DNA of 64,000 nt from Labrys monachus (GTDB lineage Bacteria > Pseudomonadota > Alphaproteobacteria > Rhizobiales > Labraceae). The translations under genes and the position numbers were made by a program. The notes under the pieces were generated by a model, which saw nothing but the letters and a program-made list of their open reading frames with translations, was not told the origin of the DNA and did no database searches. Positions 8,909-16,910 of the stretch are shown here, piece after piece (the first letter of the stretch is position 1; each line of letters opens with the position of its first letter). Where the stretch lies: NCBI RefSeq assembly GCF_030814655.1, contig NZ_JAUSVK010000001.1, positions 5,773,001-5,837,000 on the forward strand. The letters run 5' to 3'.

Positions 8909-9337
8909 TCAGCTCTCAACCTTCTCTTCGGTGTCCGTCTTGCCCCGGAAGCGTTCGATGATGCTGCCGGCAAGACGCGCCGGCCGGTGCGTCGTCGCGT
9001 CGAGGCAGCACCAGCTCGATTTCACCTCGGCGAGCACGACTTCGCCGCGCCGGATGATCACTTCGTAAAAGGCCCTCGCCCCATAGACCTTTTCGAGGAT
9101 CACGGTGGCGACGACGTCGTCGTCGAGGAAGGCGGGCTTGCGATAGACGATCTCGTGCTTCAGCGCGACCCAGGCCAGCCTCTTCACCGCCTCGGCGGGA
9201 GCGAAACGCTCCCAATGGCTGACGATCGCAGCCTGCACCCATTTGAGATAGCTGGCATTGTTGACATGACCCATGAAGTCGATGTCGGCCTGCTCGATGC
9301 CCACGGCATATTCGTGGGGAAGGGCGGATTGAAACAT
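8909..9337 (-). CDS. Acyl-CoA thioesterase (4HBT hot-dog fold)
   Basis: Hydrolyses acyl-CoA thioesters. The hot-dog signature is clear: YAVGIEQADIDFMGHVNNASYLKWVQ, in which the Asp-x-x-Gly-His-Val-Asn-Asn segment is the 4-hydroxybenzoyl-CoA thioesterase active-site motif (Asp is the catalytic residue). It is followed by the central helix and strands ending in SSWCCLDATTHRPARL. The ATG at 9337 is chosen because it directly precedes the conserved N-terminal strand; an upstream start would add 29 Arg-rich residues. Length 142 residues, normal for the family. It is divergent from the methyltransferase gene. The substrate is unknown. Confidence 0.88.
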   Translation of the reverse strand: MFQSALPHEYAVGIEQADIDFMGHVNNASYLKWVQAAIVSHWERFAPAEAVKRLAWVALKHEIVYRKPAFLDDDVVATVILEKVYGARAFYEVIIRRGEVVLAEVKSSWCCLDATTHRPARLAGSIIERFRGKTDTEEKVES

Positions 9338-9521
9338 GGCCGTACGATTTTCCCCTGGAGCTTGCCGGATCGGAAGCAGGCGCAAGCCATAGCCCCCATA
9401 GCGGGCAATTGTGCGGCGGAGCACGCCGATCCGTCCAGGCGCGCCCGATAATTGTTCCGGCCGCCATCCTCGCTATCATCGCGCCCGTTTCGACCGGGGC
9501 ACGGGGACAGGGGAGCGAGCC

Positions 9522-10250
9522 ATGGCCCAGAACATCTACGACACGCCGGACTTTTTTGCCGGCTACAGCCGCCTTGCGCGCTCGGTGTACGGCCTCGACG
9601 GGGCGCCGGAATGGCCTTCCATCCGGGCCTTGCTGCCGGACCTCCCGGGCAAGCGCGTCGTCGACCTCGGCTGCGGCTTCGGCTGGTTCGCGCGCTGGGC
9701 GCGACGGCAGGGCGCGGCGCATGTGCTCGGCCTCGACCTCTCCGAGAACATGATCGGCCGCGCGCGGGCCGAGACCCGGGACGGCGGCATCGACTACGTC
9801 ATCGCCGACCTCGAGACGCTGCAGCTGGAGGAAGCCGCCTTCGACTTCGCCTACAGCTCGCTCGCGCTGCATTATATCGAGGATTTCGGGCGGCTGGTCG
9901 CCGTGGTGCACCGCGCCCTCGTGGCCGGCGCCCACTTCGTCTTCACCATCGAGCACCCGATCTTCATGGCGCCGGCGAGGCCCGGCTGGGCAGTAGGAGC
10001 GGACGGCCGCCGGACATGGCCGGTCGACGGCTATGCGGTGGAGGGCCCGCGCGTGACCGACTGGCTCGCCGAGGGTGTCGTCAAGCAGCACCGGCGGCTC
10101 GGCACGACGCTCAACGCGCTGATCGCCGCGGGCTTCGCCATCCGCCATGTCGAGGAGTGGAGCCCCGCCCCGGCGCAACTCGCCGCCCAGCCGGCGCTCG
10201 CCGACGAAGTGGAGCGCCCGATGATGCTCCTGGTCTCGGCGCAGCGGTAG
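9522..10250 (+). CDS. Class I SAM-dependent methyltransferase
   Basis: Small-molecule methyltransferase of the UbiE/Methyltransf_11 type. SAM-binding motif I is VVDLGCGFGWFARWA (near residue 48) and motif II is the acidic loop end VLGLDLSENMI. The post-motif FDFAYSSLALHYIEDF marks the substrate side. The start at 9522 has GGGAG 7 bases upstream; the frame is open further upstream without supporting features. 242 residues, no membrane segment. Its neighbours, a thioesterase and a SHOCT-like protein, give no clue to the substrate. Confidence 0.88.
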   Translation: MAQNIYDTPDFFAGYSRLARSVYGLDGAPEWPSIRALLPDLPGKRVVDLGCGFGWFARWARRQGAAHVLGLDLSENMIGRARAETRDGGIDYVIADLETLQLEEAAFDFAYSSLALHYIEDFGRLVAVVHRALVAGAHFVFTIEHPIFMAPARPGWAVGADGRRTWPVDGYAVEGPRVTDWLAEGVVKQHRRLGTTLNALIAAGFAIRHVEEWSPAPAQLAAQPALADEVERPMMLLVSAQR

Positions 10251-10359
10251 CGGCGACGGCCTCCCACCCGCGTCGCGCCGGAGGAACCCTCGCTTGGCAT
10301 GCCCGTTCCTGTTCGCGGGGGCCGCCGAAGGCCGCCCTGTCCATGAAGGAGGGAACGAC

Positions 10360-10914
10360 ATGCCGGTCGACGATCGCAAGCTGGTCATCGAAATGTCCCT
10401 GCGCCACCGGGTCTCCGAGAGCGCCGTCAGGGCGTGCCTCGAAGCGCTGCGGCGCAGCGGCGGAACCATGGCCCAGTTCTCCCATCCCGATTTCGGCGGC
10501 ATGTCCCAGTGGATGCGCGGCGGCATGACGATGGTGGGGAACATGTTCGACAACGGCATGAAGGCGCGTCTCGATGCGCTCGCTTCCGACCTCTGCCAGC
10601 GGCTCCCGGAGGCGGGCGACCCGGCCGGTACGCGGTCCGACACCCGCAGCCCTTCGGCGCAGGAGGCCGGCTCGGGCTGGTGGCCTGGCGAGCTGGGAAC
10701 GCCGGCCTCGGCGGGGCGTCAGAACGCGACGCGCTATGCGATCTTCCCGATGAAGCGGCGCCTGGCGATCGAGGACGGCGGCGTTCTCGCGGTCTACGAT
10801 ACGGGCGACCACGTCATCGCCGGCATCTCCCAGCAGCAGGGCGCCGATACGAGCCTGCGTTTCGCCAGCCAGCACGGGCCTGTCCGCCTCCAGGACCTGA
10901 AGAAGATCGCCTGA
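10360..10914 (+). CDS. SHOCT-like small protein, function unknown
   Basis: 184 residues. The N-terminal 80 residues contain a helix (KLVIEMSLRHRVSESAVRACLEALRRSGG), then AQFSHPDFGGMSQWMRGGMT with MVGNMFDNGMKARLDALAS, a Gly/Met-rich pattern found in a group of rhizobial proteins annotated as SHOCT-domain proteins. A Ser/Gly-rich linker follows, then a C-terminal beta part (TRYAIFPMKRRLAIEDGG, SLRFASQHGPVRLQDL). AAGGAGGG lies 7 bases before the ATG, an excellent ribosome site, so the gene is very likely real. No biochemical role is known. Confidence 0.78.
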   Translation: MPVDDRKLVIEMSLRHRVSESAVRACLEALRRSGGTMAQFSHPDFGGMSQWMRGGMTMVGNMFDNGMKARLDALASDLCQRLPEAGDPAGTRSDTRSPSAQEAGSGWWPGELGTPASAGRQNATRYAIFPMKRRLAIEDGGVLAVYDTGDHVIAGISQQQGADTSLRFASQHGPVRLQDLKKIA

Positions 10915-10972
10915 GGGCGAAGCGGAAGCGTCCGATGCAGGGACGCCGGCCTCTGCGGCCGAGCGGCTGGAT

Positions 10973-12067
10973 TCACGGACTGAAGATCAGCACCACGAAC
11001 ACGAAGAACATCACGAGGTGGACGGCGCCCTCCAGCGTGGTGGTGCGCGAGCCGGAAAAGGTCAGCGTGCTCAGGATCAGCGTTGTGGTGAGCAGCACCA
11101 TGTTGATCGGGTCGAGACCGAGCGTCACCGTCTGACCGGTGATCAGGCCGATGGCGAGGACGGCGGGAACCGTCAGGCCGAGCGTCGAGGCGACCGCGCC
11201 GAGGCACAGGTTGACGGCGCGCTGCAATTCGTTGGCGCTGACCGCACGCAGGGCGGAGATGCCCTCGGGCATGAACACGACGATGGCGATGATGACGCCG
11301 CCGAGCGCCGGCGGGGCGCCGACGGCGCCGATGCCGTAATGGAGGATGGCCGCGAGGCTCTTCGACAGGATGACGATCGGCAGGATGCCCGCGAGCAGGA
11401 GGACCACGTTGCGCGCCAGCGACGGCAGCGGCGGCGGATCGACCGGCCCGGCCGTCGCGCTCTCGCCCGGCTCGACGAAGAAGTCCTTGTGGCGGCCGGT
11501 CTGCAGGACGAGGAAGATGCCGTAGAGCAGGACGGTGAAGAGCGAGAAGAACACGGCCTGCGCCGTGCTCAGCGTGCCTCCCTCCGTCGACACCGTGAAG
11601 TTCGGCAGGAGAAGCGCGATCATCGCGAGGGGAATGATGACGGCCAGATAGGCCGACGCGCCCTGCAGGTTGAAGAATTGCTGCTTGTGGCGCAGGCCGC
11701 CGAGCAGCAGTCCCAGCCCGACCACGCCGTTGAGCACGATCATCAGCACGGCGAACATGGTGTCGCGCCCGAGCGTGGGAGCGGCCTTCGCCCCCAGCAT
11801 CACCGCCGAGATCAGCGCAACTTCGATGATGACGATCGACAGCGTGAGCACCAGCGTGCCCAGGGGCTCGCCGAGGCGCTCGGCCATTTCCTCCGCCGCG
11901 TGCACGCCGCCGAAGGCGGACCACACGGTGACGCCGAGCAGCCAGAAGAAGACCAGCGCCGACACGGCCGGCCCGCCGGAGCCGGACAGCCAATCCGGGC
12001 TGATGAGGAGAAAGAGCGCCACCGTCGCCCAGGCGACGGCGAGGCGGGCCCAGTCCGTGACTTTCAT
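10973..12067 (-). CDS. chaA: Cation/proton antiporter of the ChaA (CaCA) family
   Basis: Inner-membrane exchanger that expels Ca2+, Na+ or K+ for protons. About eleven hydrophobic helices in 364 residues. The CaCA alpha-repeat motif is seen near residue 60-85 (GGVHAAEEMAERLGEPLGTL, followed by LSIVIIEVALI), with the expected acidic residues. A second copy is recognisable near residue 255-280 (GGVIIAIVVFMPEGISALRA). The ATG at 12067 is chosen because it gives a normal N-terminal helix (AVAWATVALFLLISPDW); the frame runs further upstream as Arg/Cys-rich sequence without family similarity. The gene stands alone, convergent with the SHOCT-like gene. Confidence 0.88.
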   Translation of the reverse strand: MKVTDWARLAVAWATVALFLLISPDWLSGSGGPAVSALVFFWLLGVTVWSAFGGVHAAEEMAERLGEPLGTLVLTLSIVIIEVALISAVMLGAKAAPTLGRDTMFAVLMIVLNGVVGLGLLLGGLRHKQQFFNLQGASAYLAVIIPLAMIALLLPNFTVSTEGGTLSTAQAVFFSLFTVLLYGIFLVLQTGRHKDFFVEPGESATAGPVDPPPLPSLARNVVLLLAGILPIVILSKSLAAILHYGIGAVGAPPALGGVIIAIVVFMPEGISALRAVSANELQRAVNLCLGAVASTLGLTVPAVLAIGLITGQTVTLGLDPINMVLLTTTLILSTLTFSGSRTTTLEGAVHLVMFFVFVVLIFSP

Positions 12068-12176
12068 GGATTCACATTCATTCGCAGCATCGTCCTCGCG
12101 GCCGCCGGAAACGGCGGCCCCCCGCGACATTGCGCATTCGCGCCGCCGAGATCCAGCGCAAAATCGCGCGGCGGGA

Positions 12177-12974
12177 TCAGGGGGAGGGATCGAGGCGCAG
12201 CATGTCGGCGAGGGTGTCGCGCATCGTCGTGCTGGGAATGCCGAACAGGCCGCCATAGGGCCTTTCGAGATCCTGGATCACGAAGATCACGCTGGAGATC
12301 GACACCACGCCGATGCCGATCACCACCGCCGCCATGCGCTTGCGCGGGACCTGCAGGCCGAAGCTCAGGAACACCAGCATCAGCCAGATCGTGACGACAT
12401 TGGAGAACAGGGCCGAATACGGGCCGTGGACGTCCTCGATCACCGTCCAGCGGCTGGTCTGGACACCGCCATAGACGGCCCGGCAGCGCGCCGCGAGATT
12501 GGCATGCAGCGCATCCGCGGGGGCGAGCGCATCGATCGCCACGCCCGCCTTGTTCATGAGGGCGCCGAGGGTGGCGCTCTCGCCGCGAAGCGGCATGCCG
12601 GCGGTGTCGGGATAGGAGACCGCCTGCGGCCGCGGCTCGTCGGGCCATGTGCTGGCGACGACCGCCGCCGTATAGGCGCGCAGCAGCGCCCGTGCCCCTT
12701 CCGCTTCCGGCCCGTAATTGCGCAGGCACTGGTCGAGCCGGGCGAGTTCGGCGGCATCGATGCCACGGTCGCGATAGGCGGTGTCGAAGCTCGTCTTCAC
12801 CGAGGAGAGCTGAAGGCTGAGCATGACCGCGACGAACGTCACCAGCAGGCTGGTGACGAGCCGGATCGCCTCGATGTTCTGGTCGGACAGATGGGTCTCC
12901 GGCAGCCATCTGCGCAGCACCGAGCCGAAGATCGCGCTCACGCTCAACAGGCCGCAAAACATCAGCGCCGACAA
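12177..12974 (-). CDS. DUF4239 (bestrophin-like) membrane protein
   Basis: 265 residues with membrane helices at both ends: two near the N-terminus (ALMFCGLLSVSAIFGSV; LVTSLLVTFVAVMLSLQL), then a soluble middle of about 130 residues and two near the C-terminus (SNVVTIWLMLVFLSFGL; AAVVIGIGVVSISSVIFVI). This is the DUF4239 plan with the characteristic LPETHLSDQNIEAIRLVTSL segment and the C-terminal IQDLERPYGG motif. The first codon in this frame is TTG at 12974, with an ATG at 12962, so the exact start is uncertain. Function is unknown; the family is loosely related to bestrophin channels. Confidence 0.82.
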   Translation of the reverse strand: MSALMFCGLLSVSAIFGSVLRRWLPETHLSDQNIEAIRLVTSLLVTFVAVMLSLQLSSVKTSFDTAYRDRGIDAAELARLDQCLRNYGPEAEGARALLRAYTAAVVASTWPDEPRPQAVSYPDTAGMPLRGESATLGALMNKAGVAIDALAPADALHANLAARCRAVYGGVQTSRWTVIEDVHGPYSALFSNVVTIWLMLVFLSFGLQVPRKRMAAVVIGIGVVSISSVIFVIQDLERPYGGLFGIPSTTMRDTLADMLRLDPSP

Positions 12975-13162
12975 AGCCTGTGCGATGAGCCGCCCCCGAT
13001 TCAGACGAAGGGATGACCATGCCGCCGGAACGAACCGCCCTCGTTCAGCGCCGGGAACGACGATGCGTCAGCCAGGCCACATCCAGCCGATGGGCACGCA
13101 ATGAAGACGGCCCCGCCTCCGCTGTCGCGAATCGGGGCGTCCGCAAGCCGCCGGGACGACGT

Positions 13163-13342
13163 TCAGCACCAGACGATATCGCAGCTGATGCTCGAATCGA
13201 AACTATGGCGCGCCGGCGCCGCAGCGGCGCGAGCCGGCACGGCGTTGCGTGGAAGCGCGCGCCAATCCATCACCGTGTCGATGCCCAGGATGGCAAAGAC
13301 GAGCACGGCGAGAAAACCGGTGATCATTTCACTGAGATCCAT
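13163..13342 (-). CDS. Small single-helix membrane protein (59 aa)
   Basis: A short gene with a textbook ribosome site: AGGAGG ends 6 bases before the ATG at 13342. The peptide begins MDLSEMITGFLAVLVF and continues AILGIDTVMDWRALP, giving one membrane helix at about residues 7-21, then an Ala/Arg/Pro-rich tail ending in SCDIVWC. This N-out or N-in single-span plan is typical of small regulatory membrane proteins. No family is recognised. It lies alone between DUF4239 and the MFS gene. The strong ribosome site and hydrophobic helix are the evidence for a real gene. Confidence 0.6.
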   Translation of the reverse strand: MDLSEMITGFLAVLVFAILGIDTVMDWRALPRNAVPARAAAAPARHSFDSSISCDIVWC

Positions 13343-13401
13343 GACGTACCTCCTAGTCCGGCTCTTGAACGGCCGGCTAATCAGGGAATTTTCCCTTCGA
13401 C

Positions 13402-13449
13402 ATGAACACGCAAATCTTGCGCCTGTTCCGCTTCTTCTTCAAGAGGTAA
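13402..13449 (+). other. Possible 15-codon leader peptide ORF upstream of MFS gene
   Basis: The frame encodes MNTQILRLFRFFFKR and a TAA stop. A small hairpin (AGGGAA, loop TT, TTCCCT; 13383-13396) lies just before it. The Phe/Arg/Leu-rich sequence and position 171 bases before the MFS gene make a leader peptide conceivable, but no antiterminator structure is seen and there is no clear ribosome site. Confidence 0.25.
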
Positions 13450-13620
13450 ATATAGTATTCGACGTGCTGCCCCGGCAGGCGTCGGCTGGAAGCGGCCGGC
13501 CGGCTGAAGACCGGCAGGCCGCCTCAATTTCCATGGGCCCCTGCATTCCGCCCTATGAAAGGCGAGCCTTCCGTTCTAACTACGCGGCGATGGCCTTCCC
13601 GCTTGCATACCGTGCCGACC

Positions 13621-14838
13621 ATGGCGCCTGAACCGTCGGCCGGACGCGCCGCGGCGGCCAGGCCCGGACCTTCCGCGGCGCTCGTCACCGTGATCTCGAT
13701 TGCGACGGGCGCGCTCGTCGCCAACCTCTATTACGCCCAGCCGCTGATCGCCTCGATCGCACCCGAGATCGGCATCCGCCCCGATCTGGCGGGATCGGTG
13801 GTCGGCGTCACCCAGATCGGCTATGGCGTCGGGCTGTTCCTGCTGGTCTCGCTCGCCGATCTCGTCGAGAACCGCCGCCTCGTCCTGACGACGCTGTCGC
13901 TGACCATCTGCGGGCTGGTCGGCGTCGCCGTCTCGACCGCGGCGCTTCCCTTCTTCGCCGCCTCCTTCCTGATCGGCCTGTGCTCGACCGGCGCGCAGGT
14001 GCTCCTGCCTTTCGTCGCCCATCTCGTGCCGCAGGAGCGGCGCGGGCGGGTGGTCGGCAACATCATGGCCGGCGTGCTGACGGGGATCATGCTGGCCCGG
14101 CCGGCCTCGCTCTTCATCGCCGCCAGCTTCGGCTGGCGCACCGTGTTCTGGTGCTCCGCCGGGCTGATGGCGGCGATCGGCATCCTGCTGTCGCGGCTGA
14201 TGCCGCGGCATGCGCCCCGCGGCGGCATGCATTACGGGCAGGTGCTGCTGTCGATGGCGGGGCTGTTCCGCGACATGCCCGTCCTGCGGCGGCGCGCGCT
14301 GTACCAGGCCCTGATGTTCGCCGGCTTCAACATGTTCTGGACCGCGGCCCCGCTCATGCTGGCGGCCCGCTTCGGCCTGGGAGAACACGCCGTCGGCCTG
14401 TTCGCGCTCGCCGGCGCCGGCGGGGCGCTCGCCGCCCCGGTCGCGGGACGCCTCGCCGATCGCGGGCTGATCCGCCCGGCGACGGCCGGCGCCATGGCGG
14501 CACTCGGCCTCGCCTTCTATGCCACCGGCCCCGCCGTCGCCGCCATGGCGCTCGCGCCGCTGGTCGTGCTCACCCTCCTCATCGACGCGGCCGTCCAGAC
14601 CAACCAAGTCGTCAGCCAGCGCATCATCTTCTCGGTGCCAAGCGAGATACGCGGGCGCGTCAACGCGATCTACATGACGATCAACTTCATGGGCGGCGCC
14701 GCCGGCTCGATCCTGGGCGCGCTGACCTATCATCGCGGCGGCTGGACGATGACCGCCGACGCGGGCGCCGCCCTCGGCCTGCTGCTGCTCGCCTTGTTCG
14801 CGGCGGAGGGGCTCAGCGCGCGCAGGCGGCGCGGCTGA
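13621..14838 (+). CDS. MFS transporter (drug/metabolite exporter type)
   Basis: Twelve-helix major facilitator predicted to export small molecules by proton antiport. The N-terminal half has NLYYAQPLIASIAPEIG and the family loop LADLVENRRLVL between helices 2 and 3, matching AraJ/YceL-type exporters, and VPQERRGRVVGNIMAGVLTG between helices 4 and 5. The C-terminal half is linked by a loop RDMPVLRRRALYQ. 405 residues from the ATG at 13621. An ATG at 13555 would add 22 residues; neither has a strong ribosome site. The gene stands alone, followed by a hairpin. The substrate is unknown. Confidence 0.88.
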   Translation: MAPEPSAGRAAAARPGPSAALVTVISIATGALVANLYYAQPLIASIAPEIGIRPDLAGSVVGVTQIGYGVGLFLLVSLADLVENRRLVLTTLSLTICGLVGVAVSTAALPFFAASFLIGLCSTGAQVLLPFVAHLVPQERRGRVVGNIMAGVLTGIMLARPASLFIAASFGWRTVFWCSAGLMAAIGILLSRLMPRHAPRGGMHYGQVLLSMAGLFRDMPVLRRRALYQALMFAGFNMFWTAAPLMLAARFGLGEHAVGLFALAGAGGALAAPVAGRLADRGLIRPATAGAMAALGLAFYATGPAVAAMALAPLVVLTLLIDAAVQTNQVVSQRIIFSVPSEIRGRVNAIYMTINFMGGAAGSILGALTYHRGGWTMTADAGAALGLLLLALFAAEGLSARRRRG

Positions 14839-14858
14839 GGACGCCGGCCCGAGGACCG

Positions 14859-14877
14859 GCCGACGCTCCACGTCGGC
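14859..14877 (+). terminator. Hairpin after MFS gene, possible terminator
   Basis: GCCGACG, loop CTCCA, CGTCGGC forms a 7-base-pair stem 20 bases after the MFS stop. No T run follows, so its function as an intrinsic terminator is uncertain. Confidence 0.35.
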
Positions 14878-15018
14878 GATGGACAATCCACACGGCCTGA
14901 AGAACGAGCGGACCGGGCCGCCGCCGCGGAACTGTGCCGGCCGGGTACCGGACTGCTGCAGCGCAGCATGCATTTCCTTTGACCGCCGCCCCGATCGGCG
15001 CTAGCGTCCGTTTCGTCC

Positions 15019-15037
15019 TGGTATCATAGGTATACCA
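15019..15037 (+). promoter_or_regulatory. Candidate GntR/FCD operator, overlapping the gntR translation start region
   Basis: TGGTAT-(7)-ATACCA is a perfect 6-7-6 inverted repeat. It also contains the direct pair GGTATC-ATA-GGTATA, whose hexamer and 3-base spacing resemble the GGTATA repeats bound by E. coli NanR, a GntR/FCD member. It ends 2 bases before the regulator's ATG, which suits autoregulation. It also leaves no room for a normal ribosome site if the start is correct. Confidence 0.6.
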
Positions 15038-15039
15038 AA

Positions 15040-15756
15040 ATGCATGCAGCGATCCGGCGGCGCAAGCTGTACGAGGAAGTGGCCGACGACCTGGAACGGA
15101 TGATCCAGGACGGCCAGTATGCGCAGGCCGATCTCCTGCCTTCCGAACGGGACCTGATGCGGCATTACGGCGTGGGGCGGCCGGCGATCCGCGAGGCGCT
15201 CTTCCACCTGCGCAAGATGGGGCTCGTGCAGATCCGCTCCGGCGAGCGCGCCCGCGTCAGCCGACCGACGCCCGAATTCGTCATCGGCGCCCTCTCCGGC
15301 ACGGCGCGCCACATGCTGGCGGCTCCCGGCGGCGTCGAGGAGTTCCAGGACGCCCGCGCCTTCTTCGAGGGCGGCCTCGCCCGCCATGCGGCCGCCTTCG
15401 CCACCGATGACGACATCGCCGAATTCGAGGCGGCGCTCGCCGCCAACCATGCGGCCATCGGCGACCTCAAGCGCTTCCGCGAGACGGACGTCGCCTTCCA
15501 CTATGTGCTGGCGGTGATCCCCGGCAATTCGATCTTCACCGCGATCCACGCCGCGCTCGCCGACTGGCTGCTGGAACAGCGCGAGACGACCTTGGGGCCG
15601 GCGCACGATCCCGCCCTCTACGACACGATCTACGAGGCCCACAGGGCCATCTTCGAGGGCGTCGCCTCGCGCGATCCCGACCGGGCCGAGGCGGCGATGC
15701 GCAGCCATCTCGACTATATCGCACGGCGCTACAAGACGATCGTCGAGGGCCGGTAA
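15040..15756 (+). CDS. GntR-family (FadR/FCD subfamily) transcriptional regulator
   Basis: DNA-binding regulator likely controlling the downstream sugar-acid genes. The N-terminal winged helix contains LLPSERDLMRHYGVGRPAIREALFHLRK, the GntR recognition helix. The C-terminal FCD ligand domain (about residues 95-230) has the metal-binding pattern with Asp/His in FRETDVAFHYVLA, His in YEAHRAIFEGV and His in RSHLDYI. The overall layout resembles NanR. The ATG at 15040 is the only usable start, but it lacks a ribosome site, so a leaderless transcript is possible. Its stop overlaps the next ATG by one base (TAATG). Confidence 0.9.
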   Translation: MHAAIRRRKLYEEVADDLERMIQDGQYAQADLLPSERDLMRHYGVGRPAIREALFHLRKMGLVQIRSGERARVSRPTPEFVIGALSGTARHMLAAPGGVEEFQDARAFFEGGLARHAAAFATDDDIAEFEAALAANHAAIGDLKRFRETDVAFHYVLAVIPGNSIFTAIHAALADWLLEQRETTLGPAHDPALYDTIYEAHRAIFEGVASRDPDRAEAAMRSHLDYIARRYKTIVEGR

Positions 15757-16061
15757 TGGGGAGCTATGTCGTCATCGTCGATTTTCGCGTGAAGCCCGGC
15801 GCCCTCGCGGCGTTCCGCCGGCTGATCGACGCCAATGCCCGCGCCTCGGTGCAGGCCGAGCCGGGCTGCCGGCGCTTCGACGTCGTCGAGCCGGAGAACG
15901 AGGCGGACCGCGTGCTCCTCTACGAGATCTATGCCGACCGGGCCGCCTTCGAGGCCCATATGCGCACCGACCATTTCCTCAGCTTCGACGCCGACAGCGC
16001 CGGGCTGGTGGCGGCCAAAACGATAACGACCGGCGACCTCGTCTGCGAGGGATCGGTCTGA
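15756..16061 (+). CDS. Antibiotic-biosynthesis-monooxygenase (ABM) fold protein
   Basis: Small ferredoxin-like dimeric alpha-beta protein of 101 residues. It has the ABM pattern: VVIVDFRVKPGALAAFRRLI, then SVQAEPGCRRFDVVEPENEADRVLLYEIYADRAAFEAHM. Members include quinol monooxygenases (YgiN) and LsrG, which handles a phosphorylated sugar-like signal. In a sugar-acid operon it is more likely an isomerase or auxiliary enzyme than an antibiotic enzyme. The start overlaps the regulator stop by one base, so translation is coupled. Confidence 0.85.
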   Translation: MGSYVVIVDFRVKPGALAAFRRLIDANARASVQAEPGCRRFDVVEPENEADRVLLYEIYADRAAFEAHMRTDHFLSFDADSAGLVAAKTITTGDLVCEGSV

Positions 16062-16117
16062 TTTCAAACGATCCGACCCGCGCGAAGAAGCGGGCGGAGG
16101 ACGGGAAGGAAACGGGA

Positions 16118-16906
16118 ATGACGGAGCACGGTCTCAAGGCCATGGCGCAGACGCGAGCGCCGAAATTCGGGCATTTCATCCTCGAATTCGCGACGCCCGG
16201 CATCGGCCACATCCTGAAATCGGCGGGATGCGACTTCGCCTTCCTCGACATGGAGCATTCGGGCTTCCATTTCGAGACGGTCAAGAGCGTGCTGCGCTAT
16301 TTCGAGGCCGCCGACCTGCCGACGCTGGTGCGCACGCCGTCCAAGGCCTACCACCATATCGCCCGCGCCATGGACATGGGCGCGGAGGGCATCATGCCGC
16401 CGATGGTGGGCACGGCGCAGGAGGCGCGCGACATCGTGCAGGCGATGAAATACCACCCCGAGGGCGGCCGCGGCGTCGCGCTCCAGATCGCGCATGACCG
16501 GTACCGGCCCGGCACCGTCGCCGACAAGTTCAGCGCCGCCAATGCCCGCTCGACCTTCTTCTGCCTGATCGAGACGGCGGAAGGGGTCGAGAATGTCGAC
16601 GAGATCGCCGCCGTCGACGGCGTCGACTGCCTGTGGATCGGCCATTTCGACCTCTCGGTTTCGCTCGGCATTCCAGGCCAGTTCGAGAATGCGGCGTTCA
16701 AGGCCGCGGTCGACAAGACGATCGCCGCCGCCAAGCGCAACGGCAAGGCGCTCGGCCGCCTGGTGCCGACGGTCGAGGCGGGCATCGCGCTCTATGGCGA
16801 GGGCTTCGACTTCATCTGCTATGCGGGCGATGTCTGGGTGCTGCACAACGCCCTTGCGGAGGCGGTGTCGCGCCTGCGCCAGGGCACCGGGAACCAGAGG
16901 ATCTGA
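16118..16906 (+). CDS. HpcH/HpaI-family class II 2-oxo-acid aldolase
   Basis: Metal-dependent aldolase that cleaves 4-hydroxy-2-oxo acids (for example 2-keto-3-deoxy sugar acids) to pyruvate and an aldehyde. Family signs are DFAFLDMEHSGFHFETV, in which the His is near the active site, AEGIMPPMV with the pyruvate-binding loop, FFCLIETAEGVENVDEIA (metal-ligand Glu) and LWIGHFDLSVSLGIPGQ (metal-ligand Asp). 262 residues, normal. GGAAGGAAACGGGA precedes the ATG. Next to a 2-hydroxyacid dehydrogenase and an ABC importer, it suggests degradation of an imported sugar acid to pyruvate and a short aldehyde. Confidence 0.9.
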   Translation: MTEHGLKAMAQTRAPKFGHFILEFATPGIGHILKSAGCDFAFLDMEHSGFHFETVKSVLRYFEAADLPTLVRTPSKAYHHIARAMDMGAEGIMPPMVGTAQEARDIVQAMKYHPEGGRGVALQIAHDRYRPGTVADKFSAANARSTFFCLIETAEGVENVDEIAAVDGVDCLWIGHFDLSVSLGIPGQFENAAFKAAVDKTIAAAKRNGKALGRLVPTVEAGIALYGEGFDFICYAGDVWVLHNALAEAVSRLRQGTGNQRI

Positions 16907-16910
16907 CGCC

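Noticed and set aside
8300-9451. Rightward 383-codon frame
   Set aside because: Covers the thioesterase gene on the opposite strand and has no domain of its own.
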